DNA from: Stomorhina lunata
Taxonomy: Eukaryota; Arthropoda; Insecta; Diptera; Rhiniidae
Reading direction: 5' to 3'
Length of the DNA: 64,000 nt
Assembly (NCBI GenBank): GCA_933228675.1
Contig: OW121741.1
Coordinates: 55,301,310-55,365,309, forward strand
Part shown: positions 1 to 10,591 of the stretch, one piece after another
Layout of the letters: every line of letters begins with the position of its first letter
Numbering within the stretch: position 1 is the stretch's first letter
Position numbers and translations under genes: made by a program
Notes under the pieces: generated by a model
What the model was told of the DNA's origin: nothing
Seen by the model: the letters and a program-made list of their open reading frames with translations, nothing else
The model's database searches: none

Positions 1-2151
1 GACCATATCGGATATGTCAAGTTTTGGGCCGATATCGGAGATATAAATTTTTGAAAATTTTCACTTTTCATATATTTTATATGAAAAAATAGAAATTTTC
101 AAGTCGATATATTTCATATTTAGAGAAAACATGAATCGGGGTAGCGAAAGACAGGAAGTAGCCTAGGACTAGTAGAAGCTATGAACATATTTAGAGAAAA
201 CATGAATCGGGGTAGCGAAAGACAGGGAGTAGCCTAGGACTAGTAGAACCTATGACCATATCGGATATGTCAAGTTTTGGGCCGATATCGGAGATATAAA
301 TTTTTGAAAATTTTCACTTTTCATATATTTTATATGAAAAAATTGAATTTTCAAGTCGATATATTTCATATTTAGAGAAAACATGAATCGGAGTAGGGAA
401 AGACGGGGAGTAGCCTAGGACTAGTAGAAGCTATGACCATATTGGATATGTCAAGTTTTGGGCCGATATCGGAGATATAAATTTTTGAAAATTTTCATTT
501 TTCATATATATTATATGAAAAAATTGAAATTTTCAAGTCTATATATTTCATATTTAGAGAAAACATGAATCGGGGTAGCGAAAGACAGGAAGTAGCCTAG
601 GACTAGTAGAAGCTATGACCATATTGGATATGTCAAGTTTTGGGCTGATATCGGAGATATAAATTTTTGAAAATTTTAATTTTTCATATATATCATATGA
701 AAAAATAGAGTATATTTAAGTCGATCCAATCGATATTTAGAGAAAACATGAATCGGGGTAGCGAAAGACAGGGAGTAGCCTAGGATTAGTAGAAGCTATG
801 ACCATATCGGATATGTCAAGTTTTGGGCCGATATCGGAGGTATAAATTTTTGAAAATTTTCATTTTTCATAAATATCATATAAAAAAATAGAAATTTTCA
901 AGTCGATATATTTCATATTTAGAGAAAACATGAATCGGGGTAGCGAAAGACAGGAAGTAGCCCAGGACTAGTAAAAGGTATGACCATATCGGATATGTCA
1001 AGTTTTGGGCCGGTATCGGAGATATACATTTTTGAAAATTTTCATTTTTCATATAATTCATATGCAAAAATAGAGTATATTTAAGTCGATCCAATCGATA
1101 TTTAGAGCAAACATGAATCGGGGTAGCGAAAGACAGGGAGTAGACTAGGATTAGTAAAAGCTATGACCATATCGGATATGTCAAGTTTTGGGCCGATATC
1201 GGAGATATAAATTTTTGAAAATTTTCATTTTTCATGTATATTATACGAAAAAATTGAAATTTTCAAGTCGATATATTTCATATTTAGAGAAAACATGAAT
1301 CGGGGTAGCGAAAGACAGGGAGTAGACTAGGATTAGTAAAAGCTATGACCATATCGGATATGTCAAGTTTTGGGCCGATATCGGAGATATAAATTTTTGA
1401 AAATTTTCATTTTTCATAAATATCATAAGAAAAAATAGAAATTTTCAAGTCGATATATTTCATATTTAGAGAAAACATGAATCGGGGTTGCGAAAGGCAG
1501 GGAGTAGCCTAGGACTAGTAGAAGCTATGACCATATTGGATATGTCAAGTTTTTTGCCGATATCGGAGATATAAATTTTTGAAAATTTTCATTTTTCATA
1601 TATATTATATGAAAAAATTGAAATTTTCAAGTCTATATATTTCATATTTAGAGAAAACATTAATCGGGCTAGCGAAAGACAGGAAGTAGCCTAGGACTAG
1701 TAGAAGCTATGACCATATTGGATATGTCAAGTTTTGGGCCGATATCGGAGATATAAATTTTTGAAAATTTTCATTTTTCATATATATCATATGAAAAAAT
1801 TGAAATTTTCAAGTCGATATATTTCATATTTAGAGAAAACATGAATCAGGGTAGCGAAAGACAGGGAGTAGCCTAGGACTAGTAGAAGCTATGATCATAT
1901 CGGATATGTCAAGTTTTGGGCCGGTATCGGAGATATACATTTTTGCAAATTTTCATTTTCCATATATATTATACGAAAAAATTGAAATTTTCAAGTCTAT
2001 ATATTTCATATTTAGAGAAAACATGAATCGGGGTAGCGAAAGACAGGAAGTAGCCCAGGACTAGTAAAAAGTATGACCATATCGGATATGTCAAGTTTTG
2101 GGCCGATATCGGAGATATAAATTTTTGAAAATTTTCACTTTTCATATATTT
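1..2151 (+). repeat. 182-bp satellite array, forward arm
   Basis: A tandem satellite. The anchor gaccatatcggatatgtc recurs at about 1, 254, 435, 617, 800, 982, 1165, 1347, 1529, 1711, 1893 and 2075, giving a period of 182 bp. The first interval is 253 bp because a 71-bp piece (from tatttagag to the agctatg stretch) is duplicated at 118-259. Monomers come in two kinds that differ upstream of the conserved tatttagag: most have gaaattttcaagtcgata, and two (near 710 and 1070) have gagtatatttaagtcgat. Every unit carries short perfect palindromes (ccgatatcgg, gaaaattttc, cctagg, actagt). No coding potential is seen. The array is open at the left edge of the window. Confidence 0.95.
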
Positions 2152-4507
2152 TACTTAAAATATACTCTATTTTTGCATATGAATTATATGAAAAATGAAA
2201 ATTTTCAAATATTTATATCTCCGATATCGGCTCAAAACTTGACATATCCAATATGGTCATAGCTTCTACTAGTCCTAGGCTACTTTCTGTCTTTCGCTAC
2301 CCCGATTTATGTTTTCTCTAAATATGAAATATATCGACTTGAAAATTTCAATTTTTTCATATAAAATATATGAAAAGTGAAAATTTTCAAAAATTTATAT
2401 CTCCGATATCGGCCCAAAACTTGACGTATCCAATATGATCATAGCTTCTACTAGTCCTAGGCTACTTCCTGTCTTTCGCTACCCCGATTCATGTTTTCTC
2501 TAAATATGAAATATATCGACTTGAAAATTTCTATTTTTTCATATAAAATATATGAAAAGTGAAAATTTTCAAAAATTTATATCTCCGATATCGGCCCAAA
2601 ACTTGACGTATCCAATATGGTCATAGCTTCTACTAGTCCTAGGCTACTTCCTGTCTTTCGCTACCCCGATTCATGTTTTCTCTAAATATGAAATATATCG
2701 ACTTGAAAATTTAAATTTTTTCATATGATATATATGAAAAATTAAAATTTTCAAAAATTTATATCTCCGATATCGGCCCAAAACTTGACATATCCAATAT
2801 GGTCATAGCTTCTACTAGTCCTAGGCTACCTCCTGTCTTTCGCTACCCCGATTCATGTTTTCTCTAAATATGAAATATATCGACTTGAAAATTTCAATTT
2901 TTTCATATAAAATATATGAAAAGTGAAAATTTTCAAAAATTTATATCTCCGATATCGGCCCAAAACTTGACATATCCAATATGGTCATAGCTTCTACTAG
3001 TCCTAGGTTACTTCCTGTCTTTCGCTACCCCGATTCATGTTTTCTCTAAATATGAAATATATCGACTTGACAATTTCTATTTTCTCATATGATATATATG
3101 AAAACTGAAAATTTTCAAAAATTTATATCTCCGATATCGGCCCAAAACTTGACATATCCGATATGGTCATAGCTTCTACTAGTCCTAGGCTACTCCCTGT
3201 CTTTCGCTACCCCGATTCATGTTTTCTCTAAATATGAAATATATCGACTTGAAAATTTCAATTTTTTCATATAAAATATATGAAAAGTGAAAATTTTCAA
3301 AAATTTATATCTCCGATATAGGCCCAAAACTTGACATATCCAATATGGTCATAGCTTCTACTAGTCCTAGGCTACTTCCTGTCTTTCGCTACCCCGATTC
3401 ATGTTTACTCTAAATATCGATTGGATCGACTTAAATATACTCTATTTTTGTATATGAATTATATGAAAAATGAAAATTTTCAAAAATTTATATCTCCGAT
3501 ACCGGCCCAAAACTTGACATATCCGGTATGGTCATAGCTTCTACTAGTCCTAGGCTACTTCCTGTCCTTCGCTACCCCGATTCATGTTTTCTCTAAATAT
3601 GAAATATATCGACTTGAAAATGTCTATTTTTTCATATGATATATATGAAAAATGAAAATTTTCAAAAATTTTTATCTCCGATATCGGCCTAAAACTTGAC
3701 ATATCCGATATGGTCATAGCTTCTACTAGTCCTAGGCTACTCCCTGTCTTTCGCTACCCCGATTCATGTTTTCTCTAAATATGAAATATATCGACTTGAA
3801 AATTTCAATTTTTTCATATAAAATATATGAAAAGTGAAAATTTTCAAAAATTTATATCTCCGATATCGGCTTAAAACTTGACATATCCGATATGGTCATA
3901 GCTTCTTCTAGTCCTAGGCTACTTCCTGTCTTTCGCTACCCCGATTCATGTTTTCTCTAAATATGAAATATATCAACTTGAAAATTTCTATTTTTTTCAT
4001 ATAAAATACATGAAAAATTAAAATTTTTACAAATGTATATCTCCGATATCGGCCTAAAACTTGACATATCCGATATGGTCATACCTTCTACTAGTCCTGG
4101 GCTTCCTGTCTTTCGCTACCCCGATTCATGTTTCCTCTAAATATGAAATATATCGACTTGAAAATTTCTATTTTTTCATATAAAATATATGAAAAGTGAA
4201 AATTTTCAAAAATTTATATCTCCGATATCGGCCCAAAACTTGACATATCCGATATGGTCATAGCTTCTACTAGTCCTAGGCTACTTCCTGTCTTTCGCTA
4301 CCCCGATTCATGTTTTCTCTAAATATCGATTGGATCGACTTAAATATACTCTATTTTTGCATATGAAATATATGAAAAATTAAAATTTTCAAAAATGTAT
4401 ATCTCCGATATCGGCCCAAAACTTGACATATCCGATATGGTCATACCTTTTACTAGTCCTGGGCTACTTCCTGTCTTTCGCTACCCCGATTCATGTTTTC
4501 TCTAAAT
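2152..4507 (-). repeat. 182-bp satellite array, inverted arm
   Basis: The same satellite continues as its reverse complement. The complementary anchor (ggtcatagcttctactag) recurs every ~182 bp from about 2254 to 4440, about thirteen times. The gagtatatttaagtcgat variant also appears here in complement (near 2155, 3425 and 4335). The last recognisable satellite bases are around 4507, after which the sequence becomes unrelated AT-rich DNA. The switch of orientation at 2150-2154 is abrupt, with no spacer: a forward unit stops in the AT-rich part and the next base already belongs to an inverted unit. Confidence 0.95.
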
Positions 4508-4771
4508 ATCGGAAATATTGTCATGAATATTCTTGTTATAGATTACATTTTTTTATATGAAAATAATTTGTAAATCTTTTTTTGTTTTTGTTAGATTTTA
4601 GTTTAAAATGTTTTTGATTGAAAAATAATAAAATTTTTACAAAATTTTATTTTTTTTTGCTATTTTTTGTAAAAAAATAAATATGTCTTTTTTCAAAATC
4701 AGCTTAACAGTGTGTGGAACGTATTTAACATAGGTGTGGGACGTATTTAACTGACGAATTTATCTTCACAC
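4508..4771. other. AT-rich spacer beside the satellite
   Basis: No gene is seen. The stretch is T-rich, with a short direct repeat at about 4710-4752 in which a segment ending in acgtatttaac occurs twice. A loosely similar piece with atttaacatag lies near 47130-47165. Confidence 0.5.
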
Positions 4772-5076
4772 CCTTTTCACCGACAACCGTTTACTACTGA
4801 CTGCTAACTAACAACCGCTCACACTGAATTACCACTCCTACTACATGACTGTCAAACAGGTTTTTTTCAAGGTTGCATGAATTCATCTCTACATCGTTTC
4901 AATTATCTGTAGATCATCATTAACATGCACTGAGAGAACAATATTGGTTAATTTGCATGTAAACAAATTCGTGTAAATGAAATTGTCAACAAGTAAATTA
5001 AAGTCAAAAAAAAAAAAGATTGGCAAATAAAAAAAAGAAATAAAAAGTCTAAATCCCTAACAAAACTGCTTCGTTA
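4772..5076 (+). repeat. Fragment of the 5' end of gypsy family D
   Basis: This segment matches 28970-29397 (same strand) and 50245-50640 (opposite strand). In the 50-kb copy the same sequence leads directly into a gag reading frame, so it is the LTR/leader end of that gypsy family plus the first few gag codons (to about 5076). Relative to the 29-kb copy it lacks about 150 bp; the two edges share ctgtc, so the loss looks like a deletion between short direct repeats. Its right edge abuts the truncated 3' end of gypsy A copy 1. Confidence 0.75.
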
Positions 5077-5179
5077 TTAAAATGTCAATTGAATAAAGAT
5101 CAGGAAATTATTTAGAGCGCGCGTGAAGAACAACGCGTGGCACGACCCACGATAAGCCGGGTAAAACGACAATAAAATT

Positions 5180-8100
5180 TTAAGGTCTTAAATCTATTGC
5201 ATGATATCTTCCAATCAAATTTTCCTGAAGATCTTCCACGTCATATAGTACGTTACCTATTTTCTCCCGGATACGGCACTTAATATATTTCAGTAAAAAT
5301 TTTGCATTAATAGCATTTTGAAAATTACTAAGGCTATGATTCTTACGAAAAACTTCTTGTCCGACTCGATAACTAACATGTTTTTACGTGTGTTATAAGT
5401 TTTTGTAGCCTTTTCAATGCTCTGGGAAATTTTCTCTCTAATTTTTGCCTGCTTATCCACATGTTTAACTATGGTGTCATCTTGCATCATATTAAGTTTT
5501 TCTAATAAGGTGTATGACGACCAATGCGTACACATATTTTGCCCGAACAGTGCATAATATGGTGAACAATTAATTGACGTGTGGTAGTCGCTTCTTAAAA
5601 TTGACAAAATATTAGAAATACAGGTATCCCAATTCAAATGGTTAGACTCATTTAGAAGATAAAAACGAATTTTAGATATAATTTCCCGATTGACTCGCTC
5701 GGAGGCATTCGCTTGAGGCGAGTATAACCCAGTTTTTATGTGAGTTATGCCAAACAAGGAAAAAAAATCTTGCATTTCTTTAGAAATAAATTGTTACAGT
5801 CATCACATTCTTTTACAAATTGTTTAATATCAGAACTCATCGATGGCCAGTAATATTTATGTCGAACTCTAGTTAGTGTTTTAAAGTAGCCACCGTGACA
5901 GCTAGATTCGTGACCTAATTGGATAGCTTTGTGAGTTAATGGGTTTGGAAGCCATAGTCTCCACAGACTCTCTTCTTCATTTTCAATACCTTGACGAAAA
6001 CTAACTCTTTTGTATACTCTGTCATCAATTACACATAAATCAGGCAACTTATCTTGGTTTTCAGAAAGGGTTTTAATTAATTGCTTATATTCAGGAGACT
6101 CAAAATAATTTGAACTAAAATCTACTTCGGGAAAACTTCGCTTAATTTTTATAGAATCAACATCAAAACGAGACAATGTGTCTGGAACTACATTTAAGGA
6201 TCCTTTTCTATGCTCCATCTTAAAATCAAACCCTTGCAACATTAAACTCCACCGTGCTAATCTACCGCTTAAATCTTTTTGGCCCATAAGCCATTTAAGG
6301 CTAGAGTGATCGGTGATAATTCTAAAAGGTGATCCTTCAACATAAGGTCTAAAACGTTTAACACAGATTACCGCAGCTAAAAACTCCAGCTCGGTGACTG
6401 TATAATTTCGCTGGGCCCCGTTAAGTTTTTGAGAAACAAATGAAATTGGTCTTTCCCCATTTTCTTGATCTAGTTGGTATAAGACGCCACCTACCCCAAT
6501 ACGTGATGCATCGCATTGTATAATAAATTCTTTTGTAAAGTCGGGTTGGGCAAGGATGCGCTCCCGTCCTTATCTGCAAGCTTGGGTTTCTCAAAACTAT
6601 TAACGGCTTCTGGGGTCAAAGAAAATTTAACTTCATGTTTACGTAAGCAATCTGTGAGAGGTCCTGATAAATTAGCAAAATTGTTAATAAATGATCGGTA
6701 CCAGTTTGCCATACCAATGAATCGGCGGATCTGACGAGGGGTTTTAGGAATTGGAAAATCTACTATTGCTGAAACCTTGTCAGGGTCTACTTTTAAACAT
6801 CCCCTACCAATACGATAGCCTAAATATTTTATTTCACTTTGACAAAATTTGCTTTTTGAGACGTTGATGGTGAGTCCTGCATCTTTAAGACATTTTGCAA
6901 CCTGTTGGAGTATAGTTATGTGTCCTTAAAAAGTGGCTGTACAGACCAAAAGGTCGTCTAAATACACGAACACATTTTCTCTTAGACGAGACGGAATGGC
7001 TTTGTCTATTAGACGAGACATTGCTTGTGGACCATTGCAAAGCCGAAAGGGCATAACACGATATTGGTAAAGAGGTCTACCAGGGGCCGCAAATGCTGTC
7101 TTCTCCTTTGAAACTTCCGTAAGCCTTATTTGAAAAAATGCGTCCTTTAAATCTATTCCACTTATGTAATGGGTGTCTTTTAATCTACTAAGCAAGACGT
7201 TGATGTGTGGGAGCGGATATGAATCTTTCTTCGTAATAGTGTTTAATTTCCTCGAGTCTAGGCACAAACGAACTTTTCCCGGTTTTCTCACATTTACAAT
7301 AGGAAAGCACCAGGGTGAGTTAGACTCTTCTATTACGCCCATTTTTAACAACCGGTCTAGTTCTTGGTAAACTTCAGCCTGTCTAGGAGGAGAAAGTGGG
7401 TAATGCTTGCATTTTATCGGGTCTGCAGCCCCAGTGTCGATGTGATGCTCCAAAAGACTCGTACAACCAAGACCTGACTTCTCAAAAGAGGGGAAATCGG
7501 ACATAACACTTTCAAGTTGGAATTTTTGCTCTGAATTTAAATTATGAAAATATAAGTGGCTTTTATCTGCTGGCTCAAGATCAAAGGACTCAACAATCGG
7601 AACAATATCAGGGGCAATTGCAAAACTACGCCAGAAGTCTAAACCTAAGTAGGCTTCTTGCTTTAAAGAAGGTACAACGTAAAAATCTATATCTCTTGTA
7701 ATACTTTTATACACAACAGGTAGCTTACAATGACCCATTACTGAGTTTTTAGATCCATCATATATATATATGATATATATAAATATATGATCGAAAATAT
7801 ATGATGATATATATATATATGATCGAAAAGGTCTTAAAGTGATATTATTTCTTTCAATAAAAGTTAAACTATTCTTTCCCAATACCGAAACACTAGCACC
7901 CGAATCTAGTAGTCCATAGATGTGCTCATTAAAAATTTGAATTTTTGCAAAACGTCTCTCGTCGTTCTCATGGCATAATAATGAAGATTCTATTATTTTA
8001 CGAAATGATTTTCTTTTCTTGAAGCGAAGTCTACAATTAAAAGTTTTATCTGAAGGTTTATAAAGTGCAGAGTTATTATTATAAGAAATGTTTGTTTTTG

Positions 8101-8278
8101 ATGACAATATTTGAGAATTGTTTGGAGAAATTTCCACCGAGACTGTAGATCTCGATTCATCCTCCTGTGGAAGATTCCTCGATTGATCTAATAGCAACTC
8201 GGGGAGAAAGCTTTGGAACGAGAGTCCCCGGTGACCATCACGCTCCGCTTCCTGTTTCCCATGTGCATATTTTTGCAC
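5180..8278 (-). pseudogene. pol: Gypsy A copy 1 pol (protease, RT, RNase H, integrase), broken
   Basis: The frame opens without an ATG and lies in the -1 frame relative to gag, overlapping its end, as in elements that make Pol by frameshifting. In order it shows an aspartic protease (LLDSGASVSVLG), reverse transcriptase with an intact YLDD motif, an RNase H remnant, the integrase zinc-binding region and the C-terminal part of the integrase core. Lesions seen against copy 2: an AT-microsatellite expansion in the protease region (7757-7822); a nonsense codon just after YLDD (6926-6928); a local rearrangement and frameshift near 6580; a ~277-bp deletion at about 5795 that removes the first two acidic residues of the integrase DDE triad; and a frameshift near 5370. 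The reading ends with a stop at 5180-5182. It cannot encode a working polyprotein. Confidence 0.92.
7757..7822. repeat. AT-rich microsatellite expansion inside the protease region
   Basis: A run of (AT)n broken by two copies of atatatgatcgaaaa. Copy 2 of the element (54483-54500) has only a short stretch here, so the expansion arose in copy 1. It keeps the frame open but adds about 20 Ile/Tyr-rich residues between the protease active site and its C-terminal part. Confidence 0.85.
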
Positions 8279-8288
8279 TTAGGAGTAA

Positions 8289-9503
8289 CTACCCCTTGTT
8301 CGAAACATTTAAAACAAAAAACATTTCTAGTTTCCTCTGGGCAATAAATATAGGAATGACCGAAGGATAGTCAGGTTTATAGTTACGTTTAGAGAATTGC
8401 AGGGCTTCTATTTGAGGGTCAGACTCACAGTCAGATCCATTCTCTACTACACTTTCAGCTTCGACTTCACTAACTTGTCGATAGGGTTTATTTTCAAAAA
8501 GAGAAGTTTTACTTTCGTAAATTACCTTTTCGGCAATTCGTGCTAGGTCTCTAAGGCTGTACAAAGATTTAGGATTAGCATTAAAAAGCATAACTTTAAA
8601 GTTAGAATGGATATTTTTCATTATAATTCTAATTAATTTTGTTTCACCAAGGGGTTCCTTCATACGAGAATTCATGCTAACTATGGCTGAATGAAAACTG
8701 TCATAAGGTTCTTTCTGAAGCTGTTTACGCTTGTACATATTTAATAATATGTCATCATCTGATTCCAAGATACCGAATTCACGAGATATTGAATATTCTA
8801 AAAATTGATATGTGGGATTTGGATTCAGTTTTATTAATTCCCAATACCACTCGTTTGCGTTGCCGCGTAAAAATATTTGAAAGTTCTCGAGTAAATACTC
8901 ATCAGAACACCGAGTTCGTTTAGCTAAGGTCTCAATTTTAAAAAGAAAATTTGTTACATTACCTGTACCATGAAAAGAGATGTTCCATTTCTCCAGTTTT
9001 ACTTTATCAAATAGTCCTGGGTTGAAATTGGCCTCCTGAGATACAGTTGGGTTATTCGCATTTAAGTTTGTGTCACAAGTCAAGTTAGCAATAGTAGCTT
9101 TCAAAGAATTAAGTTCCCTCCTAAATTCATCTTGAGAAGAACGTATGGCCTCTTGTACAGCTGATAATAAATTGTCATTATTATTAACTGTAGACGGTTC
9201 AGCAATGAATTCACTTTGAATATCAATTTCTTTCGAAGCCGTGTTTAAGTCAATTGTATCCTGATGTTCTAAATGACGTGGAATATCTCCGAGAGAAACT
9301 TAATCGGACTGACAGATATCAAAAGAAACTTTTGGTTCTAACGGTTTTTCTTCAGGTGGGGGTGAATGAACCACACGTGGTCTTGAAGTGGGTGTACTTG
9401 GTACTTCTTCTAATGATTGCGTATTATTCCAAACAGTTTTGCCTCTACCTCTACTTGCACTTAAATTACTGTTTGATCCCTTTCCTGAACTACGAGTGTT
9501 CAT
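8289..9503 (-). pseudogene. gag: Gypsy A copy 1 gag, broken
   Basis: The ATG is at 9503 and begins a basic, Ser/Gly/Arg-rich N-terminus (MNTRSSGKGS). A Gln codon has become TAA at 9300-9302, about 68 codons in. The frame resumes below it and includes a Gag core (residues with KLEKWNISFHGTGNV, and IFLRGNANEWYWELIK, similar to retrotransposon capsid regions). Near 8369 a ~29-bp deletion removes most of the first CCHC zinc knuckle and shifts the frame, so the product ends at 8289. Copy 2 keeps this zinc knuckle. The capsid/nucleocapsid role is from family knowledge. Confidence 0.9.
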
Positions 9504-10315
9504 AATAAATGAACAGATCGACAGACGGACAAAATTAAAAAATAAAAATACTCTATTTCGAAAACAAATGCGAATAATGCAGTAAGGCGTTGCAGTGTGT
9601 GATTATATCGGTTTAGTGAAAAAAAAAAATCATGTGAAAAAAATTGCAAAATAATAATAAAATTTAGGTTTAATACAATATTAATACAATAACTCCAGTA
9701 AACGAATTGGTGGATGAGTAAACAGTGAATAATATTTTTTTTTTCTTTTTCCAAAACATGTCTTGTAATTATCTGATTTTGTTACATCAGAATTTACCGC
9801 TACTGTTTTGAATTGATACTTCATTGATCATATGTTTCATTAAAGATGAAACAAAGTCTAATGTTTACAAGTAATAAGAAAAAATTAAAAAAATAGTTTA
9901 AGTTGAGTATAGGAATAAAAAAAATATACCAGGTTTTCTTTAAATTTGATGCATTTGTTAATTTTCAGTTAAATACAATAAAATTTAAAGTCTCTCAAAT
10001 TTTCAGAAAGCCTCCACTCCAAAGAAAATTTTCAAAATTATAACGCAAAAATGTTAGAGAATTGGATCTCATGACATTTGACTTTTATTATTCAAAAAAA
10101 AATTTTAAAAGAGATTGATGGAAAAAAAATCAATCTATTAGTGTGTTGGTATAATTTCAAATTTGATTAAGTAGACCTCGTATAACTTTTTCCTGACTTT
10201 AATCAAATGTATTTGATTAAAGAAAATCGTCTATTTAAATTTAAATGACAAAATTCGTTATACGAAATTTACTTATATTTTTCCTTTACATTGTGCTACC
10301 CTATTGGCAGCTTTG
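9504..10315 (-). other. 5' leader of gypsy A copy 1
   Basis: About 0.8 kb between the primer-binding site and the gag ATG. It is AT-rich and matches the leader of copy 2 (51909-52752) along most of its length, apart from an indel near 10215 where copy 2 has extra sequence. No internal gene is seen. Confidence 0.75.
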
Positions 10316-10327
10316 CGTTGGGCGCCA
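10316..10327 (-). promoter_or_regulatory. Primer-binding site, tRNA-Lys type
   Basis: On the minus strand the bases TGGCGCCCAACG lie four bases after the LTR end. Twelve bases match the complement of the 3' end of insect tRNA-Lys(CTT), a common primer for gypsy elements. Copy 2 has the same site at 51897-51908. The tRNA assignment is from memory of the tRNA sequence. Confidence 0.75.
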
Positions 10328-10331
10328 TATA

Positions 10332-10591
10332 TGTTACGCGCGCTTTGTTAAATGCACAAAAACAAAATTGCAGATCAATGGCATGTACGAGGTATTTTCG
10401 GCTAGCTCTGCCGTCAGTGGCGCGGTTCTCGATCCAATTGTTTTAACGCGTAATCATAGAAAAAAAAATCATGCCATTGTAAATTACCACAAAAAATATA
10501 GAGCTTCCAAAAGAAAAAAATTGAAAATTTTAAATAAAACAAGGAACTAAATTTGTCTAATTATACCAACTTTGACGGGACTCCATAGTCA
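10332..10591 (-). repeat. 5' LTR of gypsy A copy 1
   Basis: About 260 bp, beginning TGACTA and ending GTAACA on the minus strand (TG...CA termini). It matches 51630-51892 of copy 2, including a stretch around cgagaaccgcgccactgacg. Exact ends are inferred from where the two copies stop matching and from the distance to the primer site. Confidence 0.75.

Larger units (their letters stand above)
5077..10591 (-). mobile_element. Ty3/gypsy element, family A, copy 1 (3'-truncated)
   Basis: A decayed Ty3/gypsy-type LTR retrotransposon read on the minus strand: 5' LTR (10332-10591), primer site, 0.8-kb leader, gag (9503-8289), pol with protease, reverse transcriptase, RNase H and integrase (8278-5180). 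The same family is present on the plus strand at 51630-54809 plus 62070-64000, which allows lesions to be placed by comparison. No 3' LTR is found. The element stops near 5077, where family D sequence begins. I cannot assign the clade within Ty3/gypsy with confidence. Confidence 0.92.

Noticed and set aside
876..1094. Open frame in the satellite array
   Set aside because: It spans satellite monomers, exists only because one monomer lost a stop, and is not conserved between monomers.
1..4507. CRISPR-like array
   Set aside because: Regular spacing comes from whole-unit tandem repetition with no unique spacers, in a eukaryotic context.
5100..5165. tRNA-like or structured RNA in the GC-richer patch beside gypsy A copy 1
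   Set aside because: No cloverleaf or box elements could be arranged; it is best read as the 3' untranslated part of the element.
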